Positions 1 through 17,345 of a DNA stretch of 64,000 nucleotides are shown piece after piece. A program made the translations under genes and the position numbers. Source of the stretch: Daphnia pulex. Its lineage: Eukaryota > Arthropoda > Branchiopoda > Diplostraca > Daphniidae. The stretch spans positions 620,001 to 684,000 of the forward strand of contig NC_060024.1 of NCBI RefSeq assembly GCF_021134715.1. Reading direction: 5' to 3'. The notes beneath the pieces were generated by a model. That model ran no database searches and was not told where the DNA came from. It saw only the letters and a list, made by a program, of their open reading frames with translations. Position 1 is the first letter of the stretch, and each line of letters starts with the position of its first letter.

Positions 1-122
1 ACTTAGTTGGCAGTACTTTTACTTATTAGTTGATTAATTGATGCTTAATATTATAAAACATTAAACTAAAGTTTCCTCTTTTTTTTCTCCATAGCTTAAG
101 AAGTAGGTCACCAACCTGTACC
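1..122 (+). other. SRRT upstream intron end and 5' leader
   Basis: A pyrimidine-rich tract ends in a clear acceptor AG at 93-94, so the exon with the SRRT start codon probably begins at 95 and an upstream non-coding exon lies outside the window. Bases 95-122 would be 5' untranslated leader. No other gene is visible here. Confidence 0.6.
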
Positions 123-2641
123 ATGGGGGACAGTGATGATGATTATGATCGTCGCAGAAGGGATAAGTTTAGAGGAGAACGAAGTGAGTACCGGGGAGCT
201 GGAGAATCTGGAAGGAGAGAAGAAAGAGGCAATCCTAGGAGAGAAGAGTGGAATGATAGGTTGGTTTGACAAATGCTCTGTTATTTTTAAGCTGTTTAGT
301 CCAATGCATGTTTCAAAGTAGAGGCATCATGGAACCGAGAAGAGGTGAATCTTGGTCTCAAAGAGGGTCTCGTTCTCAACCACGTCACGAATATCGCGAA
401 TCTTACAGAGGTCGTGAAAGATACAGCCCAGCAGGTGGGTATGATGCACCACAAGCTCCAAAAAGGATGAGGCCTGACTGGTATGTTTTTCATACTAATA
501 TTATGCTGCCATTTATTAATCTTGTAAAATGGTTTTAGGGAAGACAGGCGCTATGGATTTGATGCTGGTTATGGGCCCAACATTGGCTCTTCATGGGGTC
601 AGAATGAACCAGTCATTAATACTCCACCAAACGCTGGAAACTTTAGTGGATCTTCTTCAAGGTAATGTTTTTATGGTAATTGTTAGTTGTGTAGGGTTAA
701 TAATAATAATAAATAATGCCTGATTTTCCAGAGGGGAAGAATTTCCTACTCAACCACCAATGATGTCCTTTAAAGCTTTTCTGGCTGCCCACGATGATTC
801 AATCTCTGACGAAGAAGCAGTTAAAAAGTATGCCGAGTACAAGCTAGAATTTCGTCGTCAGCAGCTGAATGAATTTTTCACAAGCCACAAGGATGAAGAG
901 TGGTATGTTTTTGCTTGTTTTTTTTCTTGTTTTTACAAGTGTTAATATCAAATTTAATCAATATTTTAAGAATTTCTTATAAGTTTTCTTTTAAAGACTT
1001 GTGTGTTGTGTATTGCATTGAATTTTTCTGGTAACTAAATTATTTATAAGTTTTGCCGCGTGTAATCGGATTTCGGATAACCAATTTACATATATTTAAT
1101 CCCCCCTGTTTTTCAGCCGATTGACATAGCTGCTATTGACGTCCCTCCGTTTATTTCAACCATCTCCGACCTTTCTATAAGGTGCCATACCATCTGTCAA
1201 AAGCTACTTGAAAATCAATTTTTTAACTGTGTGAACATGAAATGAACAGATCTCCAAAGTGTGCGTTAGAGTAGGGTTCAACTGCGCGCAATGCAGTGGT
1301 CAGTTAGTAGCTAGGTTATAAAAAATCCGTACCGGGAGAACAGGTGAGGGAAATCTTGGCCTCTTGAAAAGTGTGGTCCCTAGCTGGTTATTTTAATTCG
1401 AAGTTTTCAACATTAATTCTGTTACTAATTTGTTTTATTATATTTTCCTCGAACGAATGTAGGTTTAAGTTGAAATATCACCCGGAAGAGAATCAAAAAC
1501 GGAAGAACGAGCATAAAGCTCATATTGAAGTAAGTTGTCTCTAATTTTGACAGATTCTGGTTGTAACTAATCAATTAATTCAATATAGTTACGCATGAAA
1601 ACTATTTTGGATTTAATGGCTGAGGGTTCTTTTGATCAAGTGACTATCGATGCGGATCAGTCAGAAAAGCTAGTAAAACTTCTTGACACCGTGGTAATTA
1701 AACTCGAAGGTGGGAATGAGTTAGATCTTCAGGTCCTTGACAACCCTCCTCAACCAACCGCCGATAAGGTTTGTCTATTTAATTTCCTTTAATTGGTTAT
1801 AACTGATTTTTTAAAAATCATTTCACTTTCATAATTGAAGCAGCCTATTAAAATCCAAGAGAAGGTTATCAAGGAGATTGAAGATAAAGAAAATGATGAT
1901 TTGGGCGAAGGCGACGATGCTAAAGAAGATGGTGTGATCGAGGACTCCAAAATGGAAATTAGCTCTGACCCAAAAAGTCCTAATAACAGTAGGAATTCAT
2001 TGTTATTAATTTTTGACGCACTGCCTTACCAGTATTTTTTATATTTATTTTATAGGTGGCAAAAGAAAACGAAGCGGATTTGAATCGGATAGTGGAAGCG
2101 ACTGGGAGCGGGAAGGAAAGGAACAATCGGAAATATCTGAAGCTCCTCAAAGCCCTGATGGTAAGCCAGCTGGTGGTGAGGGTAGTCCTAGGGAAACCGA
2201 AGCAGCTGATGAAATTCCAGTAAAAGATGATGCCAAAGAAAAAGTTGATGAAGATGAAAGCAAGGAGGAAGAAAAAAAGGAAAATGGCGGGCCAGTTCTT
2301 CCCCGAGAATTGCATCGGACTGCCTCCATATTTCTCCGTAATTTGGCACCTACCATTACCAAACTGGAAGTCGAAGCGGTAATGAGAGTTTCTAATTTTT
2401 TTTGTTAGATTCAGTTTTCTAATCTTTAGCTTTGTTTAATGAAGATGTGCAAACGGTATCCTGGATTTTTACGTGCTGCTATTGCTGATCCTCAGCCAGA
2501 ACGCAGATGGTTTCGCCGTGGTTGGGTGACGTTTGAGCGCAATGTTAACATCAAAGAGATTTGTTGGAATTTGAACAACATTCGAGTATGTTTCTATAAG
2601 TAACAATTAATTACTGTATGACTAATGGGTAATATTAACTG

Positions 2642-2674
<33 letters not shown>

Positions 2675-4469
2675 AGCTACGTGACACCGAATTGGGAGCC
2701 ATTGTGAACCGGGATCTAAGTCGTCGCATCCGTACCGTTAGTGGCATAACATCGCATAAACAAGTTGTGAGGAACGACATTCGTTTAGCAGCCAAAATCA
2801 TCCAAAACTTAGATGCACGTTTGGGACTATGGGCTGAGGAAGAGAATGATAAAGCTAAACATTCTTCGGTCGCTGATTCTACACTTACTTTCTCTGGCAC
2901 CAGTCGCAACCCGGTTCTGAACAACATAACCGATTTTTTGATCGAAGAAGCTTCTGCTGAAGAGGAAGAGCTCTTGGGTGCCTCAGCTAATGAAGAAGGC
3001 GAAGAAGCTGAAGCAGCTGCAGGATTGACTAGAGACGACGAACTTATTAAAGTGCTGGATCGTCTGCTCTTCTACTTGCGTATTGTTCACTCGGTTGATT
3101 ACTACAATCATTGCGAATATCCGAATGAAGATGAAATGCCGAACCGATGTGGCATTATGCATGCTCGTGGAATTCCTCCGTCATCCAAAGTAATATCGCC
3201 TGTGCGAAAGCATAAATTTAAAAAGAATGTTGTTTTTTTAGTTGAAACATGTATTTATTCGGAATGTAGGTTACCCAAAATGAAATCAATGACTATTGTC
3301 GATCTTTCGAGAATAAGATTGCATCATTTCTGGAGCCAATCAAACGGCTAAGTGATGAAGAAGCGAGTAAATTGGGTTTGAAAGAATCGAAAGCGTAAGG
3401 AATTCTTTTTTATTACTTTTTCTTGCGACATTTTACATAATTATACATTTTGTTTCAGCGAGGTCGAAAAGTTCGTTGCTGCCAACACACAGGAACTTGC
3501 CAAAGACAAATGGCTATGCCCTCTATCTGGCAAAAAGTTTAAGGGTCCGGATTTCGTTCGCAAACATGTTTTTAACAAACATGCTGAAAAGATTGATGAG
3601 GTGCGAAAGGATGTTGAATATTTCAACAACTACTTGCGTGACCCTAAAAGGCCGCAATTGCCCGAGCATCCTGGAAATCGAGCTGCCGGGGTGAGACCAT
3701 CGCCAATGAATGAGTCCCAAAGAGGCGAGCATTTCGGTCCACCTGGAGGTTTCGGGTTAGTGATAATAATTTCCTTCTTATTAAATATGTTTGTTAATCT
3801 CTTTCATATTCTCAAATTAGATATGGTGCTTTCAATTACGGTGGAGGAAGAGGAGGTTATGGTGGAGGTGGTTTCGGAGGACCGCCACAGATCAATAGCT
3901 TTAGTAACGCTGGCGGAGGAGGAGGCAGGGATTTCGGATTTGGCGGACGAAATAACCGCGGAGGCAGAGGCCGTGGGTAAGTGATTTTCTTCTTCGATTT
4001 CATGAGTTTTACCATGTTTTCGGGAAGATTAGAGGTTGTACTGGGATTTGGGTTTGACAAAGTCTAAAGCTCAGCTGTATGACTTGTTGCAGGCCCCAAC
4101 AATCCTCGTATGAAGGTCGGACAATAATTGGCTATGATGACGTTGATACTCCAGCTGACTTCGACGTCTTCTAATAAAGAACAGGCTACCCTCCAAACGT
4201 TGTTTTCTTTGCTTTCGTTTGAATACCAGAAACAGTTGCTTTCCTTCCCTTTTAAGCGGTAATTCACATTTCCATAATCATTTCCAATCGTTAGCCGGCC
4301 TTGAACAAGTTTAATAAAAGCAGGGCATTATGCTTGGCTAAATGATTACTAAATGAAACTCTGATTTAAAAAAAAAATTGTATTTGTATATTTATTTTTC
4401 TATAGCGGTGGACCTCGTCACATGTCCCACTACCGGGATCTCGATCGCCCCAACGACGAAGAATTTTGA
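123..4469 (+). CDS. SRRT: ARS2/SRRT, serrate RNA effector protein (spliced)
   Basis: ARS2 binds the nuclear cap-binding complex and directs capped transcripts to export, microRNA processing or decay. The start at 123 gives [17 protein letters not shown], the family's typical N-terminus. Coding exons, all in phase: 123-259, 319 (or 322)-480, 539-661, 732-902, 1463-1529, 1589-1768, 1844-1988, 2056-2378, 2445-2585, 2677-3189, 3270-3394, 3459-3755, 3821-3976, then either 4093-4174 or 4406-4469. The first choice gives about 873 residues, close to human ARS2 (about 875). In order the protein has an Arg-rich N-terminus, a helical SERRATE/ARS2 N-terminal domain (exons 4-6), an acidic Lys/Glu-rich linker (exons 7-8), an RRM-like domain with GWVTF (exons 8-9), the conserved core with [15 protein letters not shown]-like text (exon 10), a C2H2-like finger CPLSGKKF...HVFNKH (about 716-738, exon 12), a Gly-rich segment (exon 13) and an acidic C-terminal tail. 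The gene is convergent with the kinase gene downstream. Confidence 0.95.
4093..4174 (+). other. SRRT: SRRT alternative last exon A
   Basis: Acceptor AG at 4091-4092; the exon joins the donor at 3977 in phase and encodes an end reading [13 protein letters not shown] before TAA at 4172. AATAAA overlaps the stop at 4173-4178 and occurs again at 4313-4318, so this exon can end its own transcript. The tail matches the end of vertebrate ARS2 in pattern (acidic residues, then Phe at the end). Confidence 0.8.
4313..4318 (+). promoter_or_regulatory. Candidate poly(A) signal for SRRT exon A form
   Basis: AATAAA lies 139 bp after the exon A stop and before the exon B acceptor at 4404-4405. Cleavage here would exclude exon B. 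Position and motif only; cleavage was not tested. Confidence 0.45.
4406..4469 (+). other. SRRT: SRRT alternative last exon B
   Basis: Acceptor AG at 4404-4405 in the same phase as exon A. It encodes an end reading [13 protein letters not shown] before TGA at 4467-4469. YRDLD plus an acidic tail is closer to the vertebrate ARS2 end (YRDLDAPDDVDFF) than exon A is. The resemblance of A and B suggests an exon duplication. Confidence 0.8.
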
Positions 4470-5184
4470 ACCAACTTGGAATTAAGACGTAACCGCCGCG
4501 CGTTGATTCTCCTACTGTTTAATTTGATCCTTGATTTTATCTGACCAACACCTTCTGTGCTGTGCTGTCTTCATTTTTAGTTTACAAATTTGTGGATGCA
4601 TTGATGCACATTCATTTCTTTCATTTTGTCAATCAGTCGTCAATTGTCGAGATCGCCGGGCTTTTGTTTGTATTACAAAAAGAACCGTAACTTTAACTAC
4701 AAGTGAATTGGTAGATATACGTTTCTTTTTTCTGGTATTTCCCAAACAGAATTGCTAATTAAACATCTATAAATGACGAGAAAGCACAAATATTTACGCT
4801 AGTAAATATAATTTGCTGCACTTTATTCAAACCGGGAGATAAAATTATTGCCATGAATTAAAGAAAAGAATTGTAAAAGTGGAGCAGAAAGGTTTGGGAT
4901 GAGTGAAATGGCACATAGAAGATGACTTTTAAACATTCCAAGTAAAAGCAAAAAAACACAACATTTTATATAAATTCTAACAACATAAAAGATCTTGTTG
5001 GCAGAGACTCAGAGAGCTCTGCAGATCCTTTTCTGTTTACTGGTGACAATAGTACAACTAAAAACTTCAGAAAGAGCGTAGTTTCATTGGCCGACTATGA
5101 GGTTAATTACACAATAATTATGCGCTTTTTGTTTTGTTTGATTCGGCTGAACGTGCGGTTTTCTTGTTATACTCATTGATAGAT
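4470..5184. other. Convergent 3' regions of SRRT and the ASK1-type kinase
   Basis: No coding region. It should hold the 3' UTR of the SRRT exon B form and, on the other strand, that of the kinase. The two could overlap, because the best minus-strand poly(A) signal (4822-4827) lies only 353 bp past the SRRT stop. Confidence 0.5.
4822..4827 (-). promoter_or_regulatory. Candidate poly(A) signal for the kinase gene
   Basis: TTTATT on the plus strand (AATAAA on the minus strand), 358 bp past the kinase stop codon at 5185. Best canonical signal in the interval. Confidence 0.4.
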
Positions 5185-10776
<5,592 letters not shown>

Positions 10777-11505
10777 TGTTTTGATTCCTACTCATTAATA
10801 GCAGATTCATGGACGTAACTGATTATAATCTACACGAGGATGTATATATTACTTGCGCCATGTAATAATCCGTTCTTCGTAAAATTGGTTTAGGAAAGTT
10901 AATAATCAGAGCAGCTGTCTACGAATTACATGAAGTAACGAGCTGTGTCCTTGATACTGATTAAAGATTAACACGATATATGAGTAATAGGACCACTGGA
11001 CCACTCAAACTACTGTTACTGTGTTACAAAAGTGGAAAGACTGTCGAAAACGAATTCCGCTAGGAGCGCTGCCTGTCACATTTTTTTTTGCGTTGTTTCT
11101 TCCTTAAAATATGAGATCTTTTGAAATTTTTAATTCACAGAAATAATCGCTATTCCTCCTAAACTGCATTTCCCCTCTCAAAATTGAAATTTATCTTTAA
11201 ATTTTCCAAAATTCCTAAGATTTGTGGAAAATTTGTGACTTTCACCGTTTGCACCTCTGACCTCTGACTTGGATACTAGGGAAGAACGATGGAAAAATCT
11301 GTTCAATAATGTATAGTTGGTTGCATGTATTCGCATCAAGACCATTATATTGGAATCAAGCCATTCGAATAAAAATGCTTAACTTTTAGAGAGTTTTTAT
11401 TGGTGTTTGTGGTATTGTTTGTTGCTCCCAGGTTATAATAGTAGTGTAAAAATTGTGTATAAACTTCGCGGTTCCTTGGAACGAATGTTTCTGCTGCCAA
11501 CATAT
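10777..11505. other. Spacer between kinase 5' end and RNF14 3' end
   Basis: No open frame of note. It should contain the kinase promoter and leader and, on the same strand, the RNF14 3' UTR. An AATAAA on the minus strand (11396-11401) follows the RNF14 stop. I see no repeat or RNA gene. Confidence 0.5.
11396..11401 (-). promoter_or_regulatory. Candidate poly(A) signal for RNF14
   Basis: TTTATT on the plus strand, 105 bp past the RNF14 stop at 11506. Confidence 0.45.
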
Positions 11506-13315
11506 CTACAGCATATTAACGAAATTTTCATCATCACTGAAATCATCGTCAATATCACCATTAATATTTATCCAATCATTCTCATCTGCATCATCGTCAA
11601 CTAAGCCCTCAAACAGATTACATCTGGCGCTGGCATTTGAAAAGTGTAAATAGGGGCACTTCGGATCGAGTTGAGCAAGGCACAGCCAACAAAAATAGGT
11701 ATTGCAACGAGGACAGGACATTTTGTTACATCCATCTTTTTTCTGCGAGTTACGTTAAGTTATTAAATTAGAAGTGCATTCTTTATATAGTATTCAAGTC
11801 ACATATTACCTCAATAGGTGCGTTACAATGTGGACATGGCTTACTGTTCTGTCCAATCCATGTTTCAGCTTGAATATCATTCACCATGGATTTTAATTGT
11901 TTCTTCCCGTAACGCTTTTCCATACTCTCTCTAGTTGAGTCATCTCCATTGATGTAATTGTCAAAAAGCTTCATTTTTTCCGCTACGTAGATACAAAAAT
12001 AATTAAGACTCGCGCTTTCCCATGTATCTATAGAACCAACCTGAAGTCATTTTACATGGAGCAACACCATGATAAGTTGCCTTACACATCAGACAAAAAT
12101 GGAAATTGCAATATGGACAAGAAACAAGATTGCTCTCTGGCTCATAAGAAACTGGATATTGGCCTATATTAAGCAATTTGAGCATTCTGTTATATTTCTT
12201 AAAAACATGTCTCTTAATAAAAAAATTATAATTTAGTTGCTCGAAACTTACATTGAGGTCGCGGACAATACGTAATATTAGTCATTGAAGCTATGGTAGA
12301 TTGAAGGAGTAATGTATCATAACGCGCAAACGTATCAGCACTGACCAATTCTTTCACCTAATTGAAAATGTAACTGAAGTAAAATAGAGAAGAAAATAAA
12401 AGAATAAATAAAAGAAAAAAATATATACTTGTCCAGGGGAAGCTTGGGATGCACACTTATCTTCCGGGCAATGTAATCCGTTAACTGCACCTTCCGCAAT
12501 TTTAATTTCGAAATAGCTCCTCATGCATTCTTTGCAGTACACATGGTTGCAGCTTGGAAACCGAATACAAGTAACACCCAACTTATCACCAAAACAAACT
12601 TTGCAAGTATGACTAGCCTTCACAAACATTAACTGTTCAGCTACCCTTTCATATTCTTTTAACATTTCTAGAAGATCTCCATCACATTGGTTATCTGAAA
12701 CAGCTCTAGAATCTAGTTTGATGATAGGTCGATGTACACTGGCAGCAACAGGGGAGTGTTGGCGCTCTGACAAACTGGAAGATAGTCTGGTAGGTTTAAC
12801 CAGTAAATAGGACCATGATAGATCCAAAGAACTCTGTATTTCTAGGAATTGTAATGCTTCATATTGCAGGAACTGCATCCACTCAAATAATACCACCTGT
12901 CCTTTTGACTCATCTTCCCATTTGTTATCAAGCTTTTGGCAAAGCTTTGACAGCTGATATCAATCAAATAAAAAAAAAAAAGTAGAAAACCAAAAAATTA
13001 TTTTCAAATTTTTTAACATATTACCTGATCTCTTCTCAGCCATTTACAAACTAATGTGAAGTTAGGTGGGTTAACTGTTGGGTAGTTAACAGGGATGCTA
13101 AAATGCAATTCAATGGGACAAAGGTGATGTACAGCAAACTGTTGCATTTTGCCATCTTTATTGGCTTCAACGATAAAATTTTCTGGCACATCTGGCTTTA
13201 CATAAATGCATCCAACTATCTCTGATGCTGTAGAGTTTCTTACATGAATCTGTGTCTCTTCTAATATGCTCTTTAAAGCCATAATTTCATCATTTTGTGC
13301 TTCACAATCATCCAT
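11506..13315 (-). CDS. RNF14: RNF14, RWD and RING-between-RING E3 ubiquitin ligase (spliced)
   Basis: RBR ligases take ubiquitin from an E2 onto their own cysteine before passing it to a substrate. Six coding exons in phase, read downwards: 13315-13025, 12953-12429, 12357-12252, 12163-12041, 11982-11810, 11742-11506, giving 484 residues (human RNF14 has 474). Exon 1 (MDDCEAQNDEIMALKSI) and the start of exon 2 are the RWD domain. RING1 starts at CKVCFGDK in exon 2, with CNHVYCKEC. The in-between domain spans exons 3-4 (CPRP...CPYCNFHFCLMC). RING2 spans exons 5-6 (CPHCNAPIE then DGCNKMSCPRCNTYFCWLC). By family alignment the catalytic cysteine is the one in DGCNKM, about Cys411, and it is present. 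The C-terminus is very acidic, as in other RNF14 proteins. The exon 4 border was chosen as GCCAATATCC because it restores the conserved CQYPV-type reading. Confidence 0.93.
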
Positions 13316-13602
13316 GTCTGTAAGTATCTAAATGTAAAATAAATTGATTATATATCTTTACATTTCCTATAATTATTCATTCCCAGTTACAAACAGATTC
13401 CATATTAGCTCAATTCCATATGGTAACATATTGAAGTAACAGGAAAAAAACTTATTATCTAAAAAATACTTTTACCTAAAATAGATTAGGCTTATTTAAT
13501 CAAACAGTTTATGTTTACTTGTCATGCAGTGCGATATAGTAGATTTCAATCACAAACGTTCTCCTAAACTATTTTGTAATTTAATAGTTTTCACTTTCAG
13601 TG
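13316..13602. other. RNF14 upstream region
   Basis: AT-rich, no coding signal. It should hold the RNF14 leader and promoter; no motif stands out. It ends at the target-site copy of the next element. Confidence 0.4.
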
Positions 13603-14840
13603 GTTTTCAAGGGGAGTCCCTAATTTGCGCGAAGCGCGCCTGCGCGCGCGCGCACTATAATTTGCGCGCAATAACGTGCGCGCCTTACACACTAATGTGC
13701 GCGCTTTTCAAAATTGCGCGCGTACAAAATTTTCAATATTTTTTTTTCTCGTTACTGGGAGTTGTTATAAAAAGCATAGATTACGGTATATTGTGTATCT
13801 ATTGGGTTAGTGTTGTGTTGTGATAGTTTCAATTAATGAACGCATATAATGTTTACTTTTTATTTCTTTTACACTGCTCGTGTAGTAGGCTATCGGCCTT
13901 CAAAATTCACACACACACACACACACGATTTATTTTAAATTGATCTGTTTAAACTATATGGACATAGCATAGACTAATGAAATGATAACATTTGGTGATA
14001 CTGATGAGACATAATCTGCTGGTCAGAACTCTGAACAGCAACGGATAGATTCAAATCGTGGGAAAGTGTAACAGCGCAAAATTTTGGCTACCCGTCCCTT
14101 GATTCTGATTTTTGGTTACCCGCCCCTTGATTCTGAAAACCTCAAGGCTTACAGCAAATATTGCACAACTGCAAAGCCTACGGCTACGGCTACTGGAAAA
14201 AAGACTTGACTCTAAGTCAGTTTCAAAGTGCTTTCTTCTGATCAGGATGACTCGTAATTGCGGGCGAAAGTCCGAAAATTACAAATTCTTTAAATTAATT
14301 TCTACACTTGCACTTTTGAGTGAACCAGTTGTGAAGGCCAAGGGAGACTTCGTTTATTTGTACGAAGCGAAGGATGAATCAAAAAAAGAAGGTATATTGT
14401 GATTTTTAATTTAATTTCTGAAAAAGTGGGATAAAAGTATTACAATTTGCATGTAAATGGTTCAGATTGGAGGGCAGGCGGCTATCATTTTCGACAGAAA
14501 GGTGGAAAGACAAATTGCCCATTTGATGGCAACCAACTTTTCGTTTTTTTGGGCAAAGTAGGAGTGAGGTTGGAGGCCGTAACATAACGTTATTAACAGT
14601 TGTTCAGCCTAATATGTGCACGCGAAAGAATGCCGTAAGAAAATAAAATTCTCATCAGTGTTCTGTGCGTGTATATTTTCAGAGAGGTTCATACACGAGC
14701 AGAGTATAAGAAATTTTGTGCGCGCGCAATTTTGAAAAGCGCGCACATTAGTGTGGAAGGCGCGCACGTTATTGCGCGCAAATTAGAGTGCGCGCGCGCG
14801 CAGGCGCGCTTCGCGCAAATTAGGGACTCCCGTTTTCAAG
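13603..14840. mobile_element. Mutator-like non-autonomous DNA transposon with 121-bp TIRs and 9-bp TSD
   Basis: The element is 13612-14831 (1,220 bp), flanked by the direct repeat GTTTTCAAG at 13603-13611 and 14832-14840. Inverted repeats (13612-13732 and 14711-14831) begin GGGAGTCCCTAATTTGCGCG and are unusually rich in alternating GCGCGC. Long TIRs with a 9-bp duplication fit the Mutator (MULE) superfamily best. No transposase is visible. Inside are a CA repeat (about 13905-13926) and a possible two-exon relic (14112-14396, then about 14467) reading WRAGGYHFRQKG, which recalls cargo domains of some MULEs; that last point is weak. Confidence 0.8.
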
Positions 14841-14942
14841 AGCAAAACTACAAAACAATCACAATAGCTGACAAATAGATTCTCAAAAATGGTGAAAGTC
14901 GTCTGCACATGAGATATGCAATGTAAAATGCATCATGGGCAT

Positions 14943-15585
14943 AGGCCGCATAGACTTCTACCATGGCCTACTCTATGGTTAAGGCCTGTAGACTTGTATC
15001 TACTGCCATGAAGGCGAGAGGTGTGGCCAAATTCCCTATCCTTGCCCGGGCAAGAGCCAATCAGAAAAAAAATCGAGGCTGAAACTTCGCCATCTGGTGT
15101 TTCAAGATGCAAATCTCGTTGTAAAGTAAATAACAATGCGTTTTTCGTACTAAGTTCAATAGCAGTTGTTTAGGAAAACGACTAAATAGGGTAGAACTAC
15201 ATTGCATAATTTCCGCAAAATTATTCTAATCAATTACTCCGTGAAACACAACCTTTTTTATAAACTGTAAATAAAAAAAGCTTCCTCCCGATCGACAATT
15301 GAACGCCATACCTATAACATGGTGGTGATCACCGCTAACCACTCATCCATCATTGCTAGAGGAAACCGTAAAAAACTTGCCAGTTACATGGCTACCTAAC
15401 CATTCTAACGAGAAAGCAATATCGAACGCCAGATGGCGAAGTTGCAGCCTCGTTTTTTCTTCTGATTGGCTCTTGCATGGGGAAAGGATAGGGAATTTTG
15501 CAGATCCTCTCGCCTTCATGTGGCAGGATTCAAGTTTACAGGCCTTAACCATTAAGTAGGCCATGCTTCTACAGTTACGGCCACG
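14943..15585. mobile_element. Fold-back element A (about 180-bp inverted arms)
   Basis: The left arm (about 14943-15125) reappears inverted at about 15400-15585; shared blocks include CTTCGCCATCTGG, AGCCAATCAGAA and AAGGCGAGAGG in the matching orientation. The arms differ by roughly 15% by eye. The loop (about 15126-15400) has no coding signal. Its right end is shared with fold-back B. Confidence 0.7.
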
Positions 15586-15936
15586 GAGCACTGATTCACC
15601 CTGGTTGTCAATTTTGGTTCGAGCCACCCACCCGCCTATACCAGCTGCCTATACCTAGGTCACATGCGTTGCCATTTTACGAAAGTCACATTTTAAATTC
15701 CTGTTTTCCGCAAAATTTTCATTTTTCATTTATTTTAAGCCATGGCCACCACGTTATAATTAAACTTGACCATTTATGTGTGATTTTGCGGAAAACAGGA
15801 ATTTAAAAATGTGACTTTCGTAAAATGGCATCGCATGTGGCCTAGGTATAGGCAGCTGAGGGTGGGTGGGTGGCTTGAAAAAAATTTACACCCAGGGTGA
15901 ATCTGTGCCCCGTGGCCGAAACTGTAGAAGGCTATG
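15562..15936. mobile_element. Fold-back element B (about 155-bp inverted arms)
   Basis: The left arm 15562-15717 and right arm 15781-15936 are inverted copies with few differences (blocks GCCACCCACC, CTGCCTATACCTAGG, CCATTTTACGAAAGTCACA). The first 24 bp are also the right end of fold-back A, so the two elements share a terminus. No coding capacity. Confidence 0.7.
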
Positions 15937-16854
15937 ATAATGGGGTTGAGGCGTTGAGTTGAGGAAAGATTGCTCAGCGGCATCAGCCTCAGGCTGGTCG
16001 CAGACTATCTCGTCAATCCTTAGCGACGAATTCGCACAGTCACTTTTTCTACTGAGGAAAGTCGATTCTTATCGACTAGTCTATGAGAGTCGACTTGTCC
16101 ATTAGAGTGTGCCTTTTTGATAACTAGCTCGTACATTATTATTGTATTAAATCGTTTTAATCTAGGGTTTAAATATAAAAACGTTTGCAAAATACTTTTA
16201 TTCTTAATTCTTGTGTGTATCGTTGTACAATGTGGTACAACTTGTTATTCTCAACGCTACATAAGTAACTGATCGCCCCGCCCCCTCCCCACAGTTAAAT
16301 AGACAACGTTAGGATGCTGAGTTGCGAGGTCTGGAAAAGGTCGAAAATCTCGATTAGGGACAACGTGCCTGAAATTAACACAGCCCTCTTATGGAGCTTC
16401 ATTTTCGATTAAATAATACAAAGTGAAAGAACAGGTTATTTTTGTGTTTAATATTTTTAAAGGATTTGTCATCATTCTAGCAAGTTACTTGTTGTTTTTT
16501 GACTTCACTGGACATTGTAGTTTCCCGTAGGAAAATGATAGCTAGTGCAAGTTATATAGCAGTAACTTTCTAGCTTTCTGCTGTCATGCATGCTGTTGCT
16601 TATCTGTTTCCTCTAGCATGTTTTTTCTCTGAAACATGCTAGTACCACCCCACCATGAGCATATTAGTTTTAAACTAACATGATCTTATGAATATCTTAT
16701 GAGTACCGTACCCCCTAATTCATTATGAAAAAAAAGACAACCACCCGCACTCACCACGATCTACTGGCTACAACTGGCTAGTTACTTGCTAGGGATTTTT
16801 GGCGCGCGAAGTTTCTTTGATTCTCACATTTGTTATTTTACTTGCTATTTACCT
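15937..16854. other. Non-coding spacer
   Basis: AT-rich sequence without gene, RNA gene or repeat that I can recognise, apart from a short cluster of GTCGA-type words near 16060-16095. Confidence 0.4.
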
Positions 16855-17345
16855 ACAGTACCAGCCAAACTATTAGGTACACCCCCCTTTTTTCAGTGCA
16901 TTCTTATGGCACTACGTGTCCTAGAAAAAATTCAATAACTCTTGAACCGCTTGGGCTAGATTTTTTTCCTTTTTTCCCTGAGTAGATCTAATGATGATCT
17001 ACATTTTTTCTACACATGAAGTCGTCGTAGGATTAACCCCCAAGGCGCTACGGTATCGTTCAGTTTATTAGGTACACCCGTTTTCCCCCATATGCGCCGT
17101 GTCAAATACGGCGTTTTCAAAAATTTACAAAAAATACTAAAAGTAAAGCTAAAATATTTTTCTTTGTGCCAAAAGATGCACAATTCTTCACTCTATACGA
17201 ATATAAAGAATGATTTACAATAGAACCAACTCAGAGAACCTTTCCCTGTACCCTAAAGTTTTCCACTTCAAAATATGTACTTTTTACTACACACTTGCAC
17301 TGTCGCCACCATAGGCATTAGAAATTTTGAAAAATTTTGAAGTGG
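16855..17345. mobile_element. Possible Tc1/mariner-type MITE remnant
   Basis: It opens with ACAGTACCAGCCAAACTATT then AGGTACACC, wording common at Tc1/mariner ends, and TATTAGGTACACC recurs at about 17067. Near the right side AAGTTTTCCACTTCAAAA (about 17256) is answered inverted by TTTTGAAGTGGAAAACTTT (about 17334). No matching far end and no transposase. Confidence 0.35.

Noticed and set aside
14112-14402. Host gene inside the MULE-like element
   Set aside because: Short frame without start context or family match; at most a relic of element cargo.
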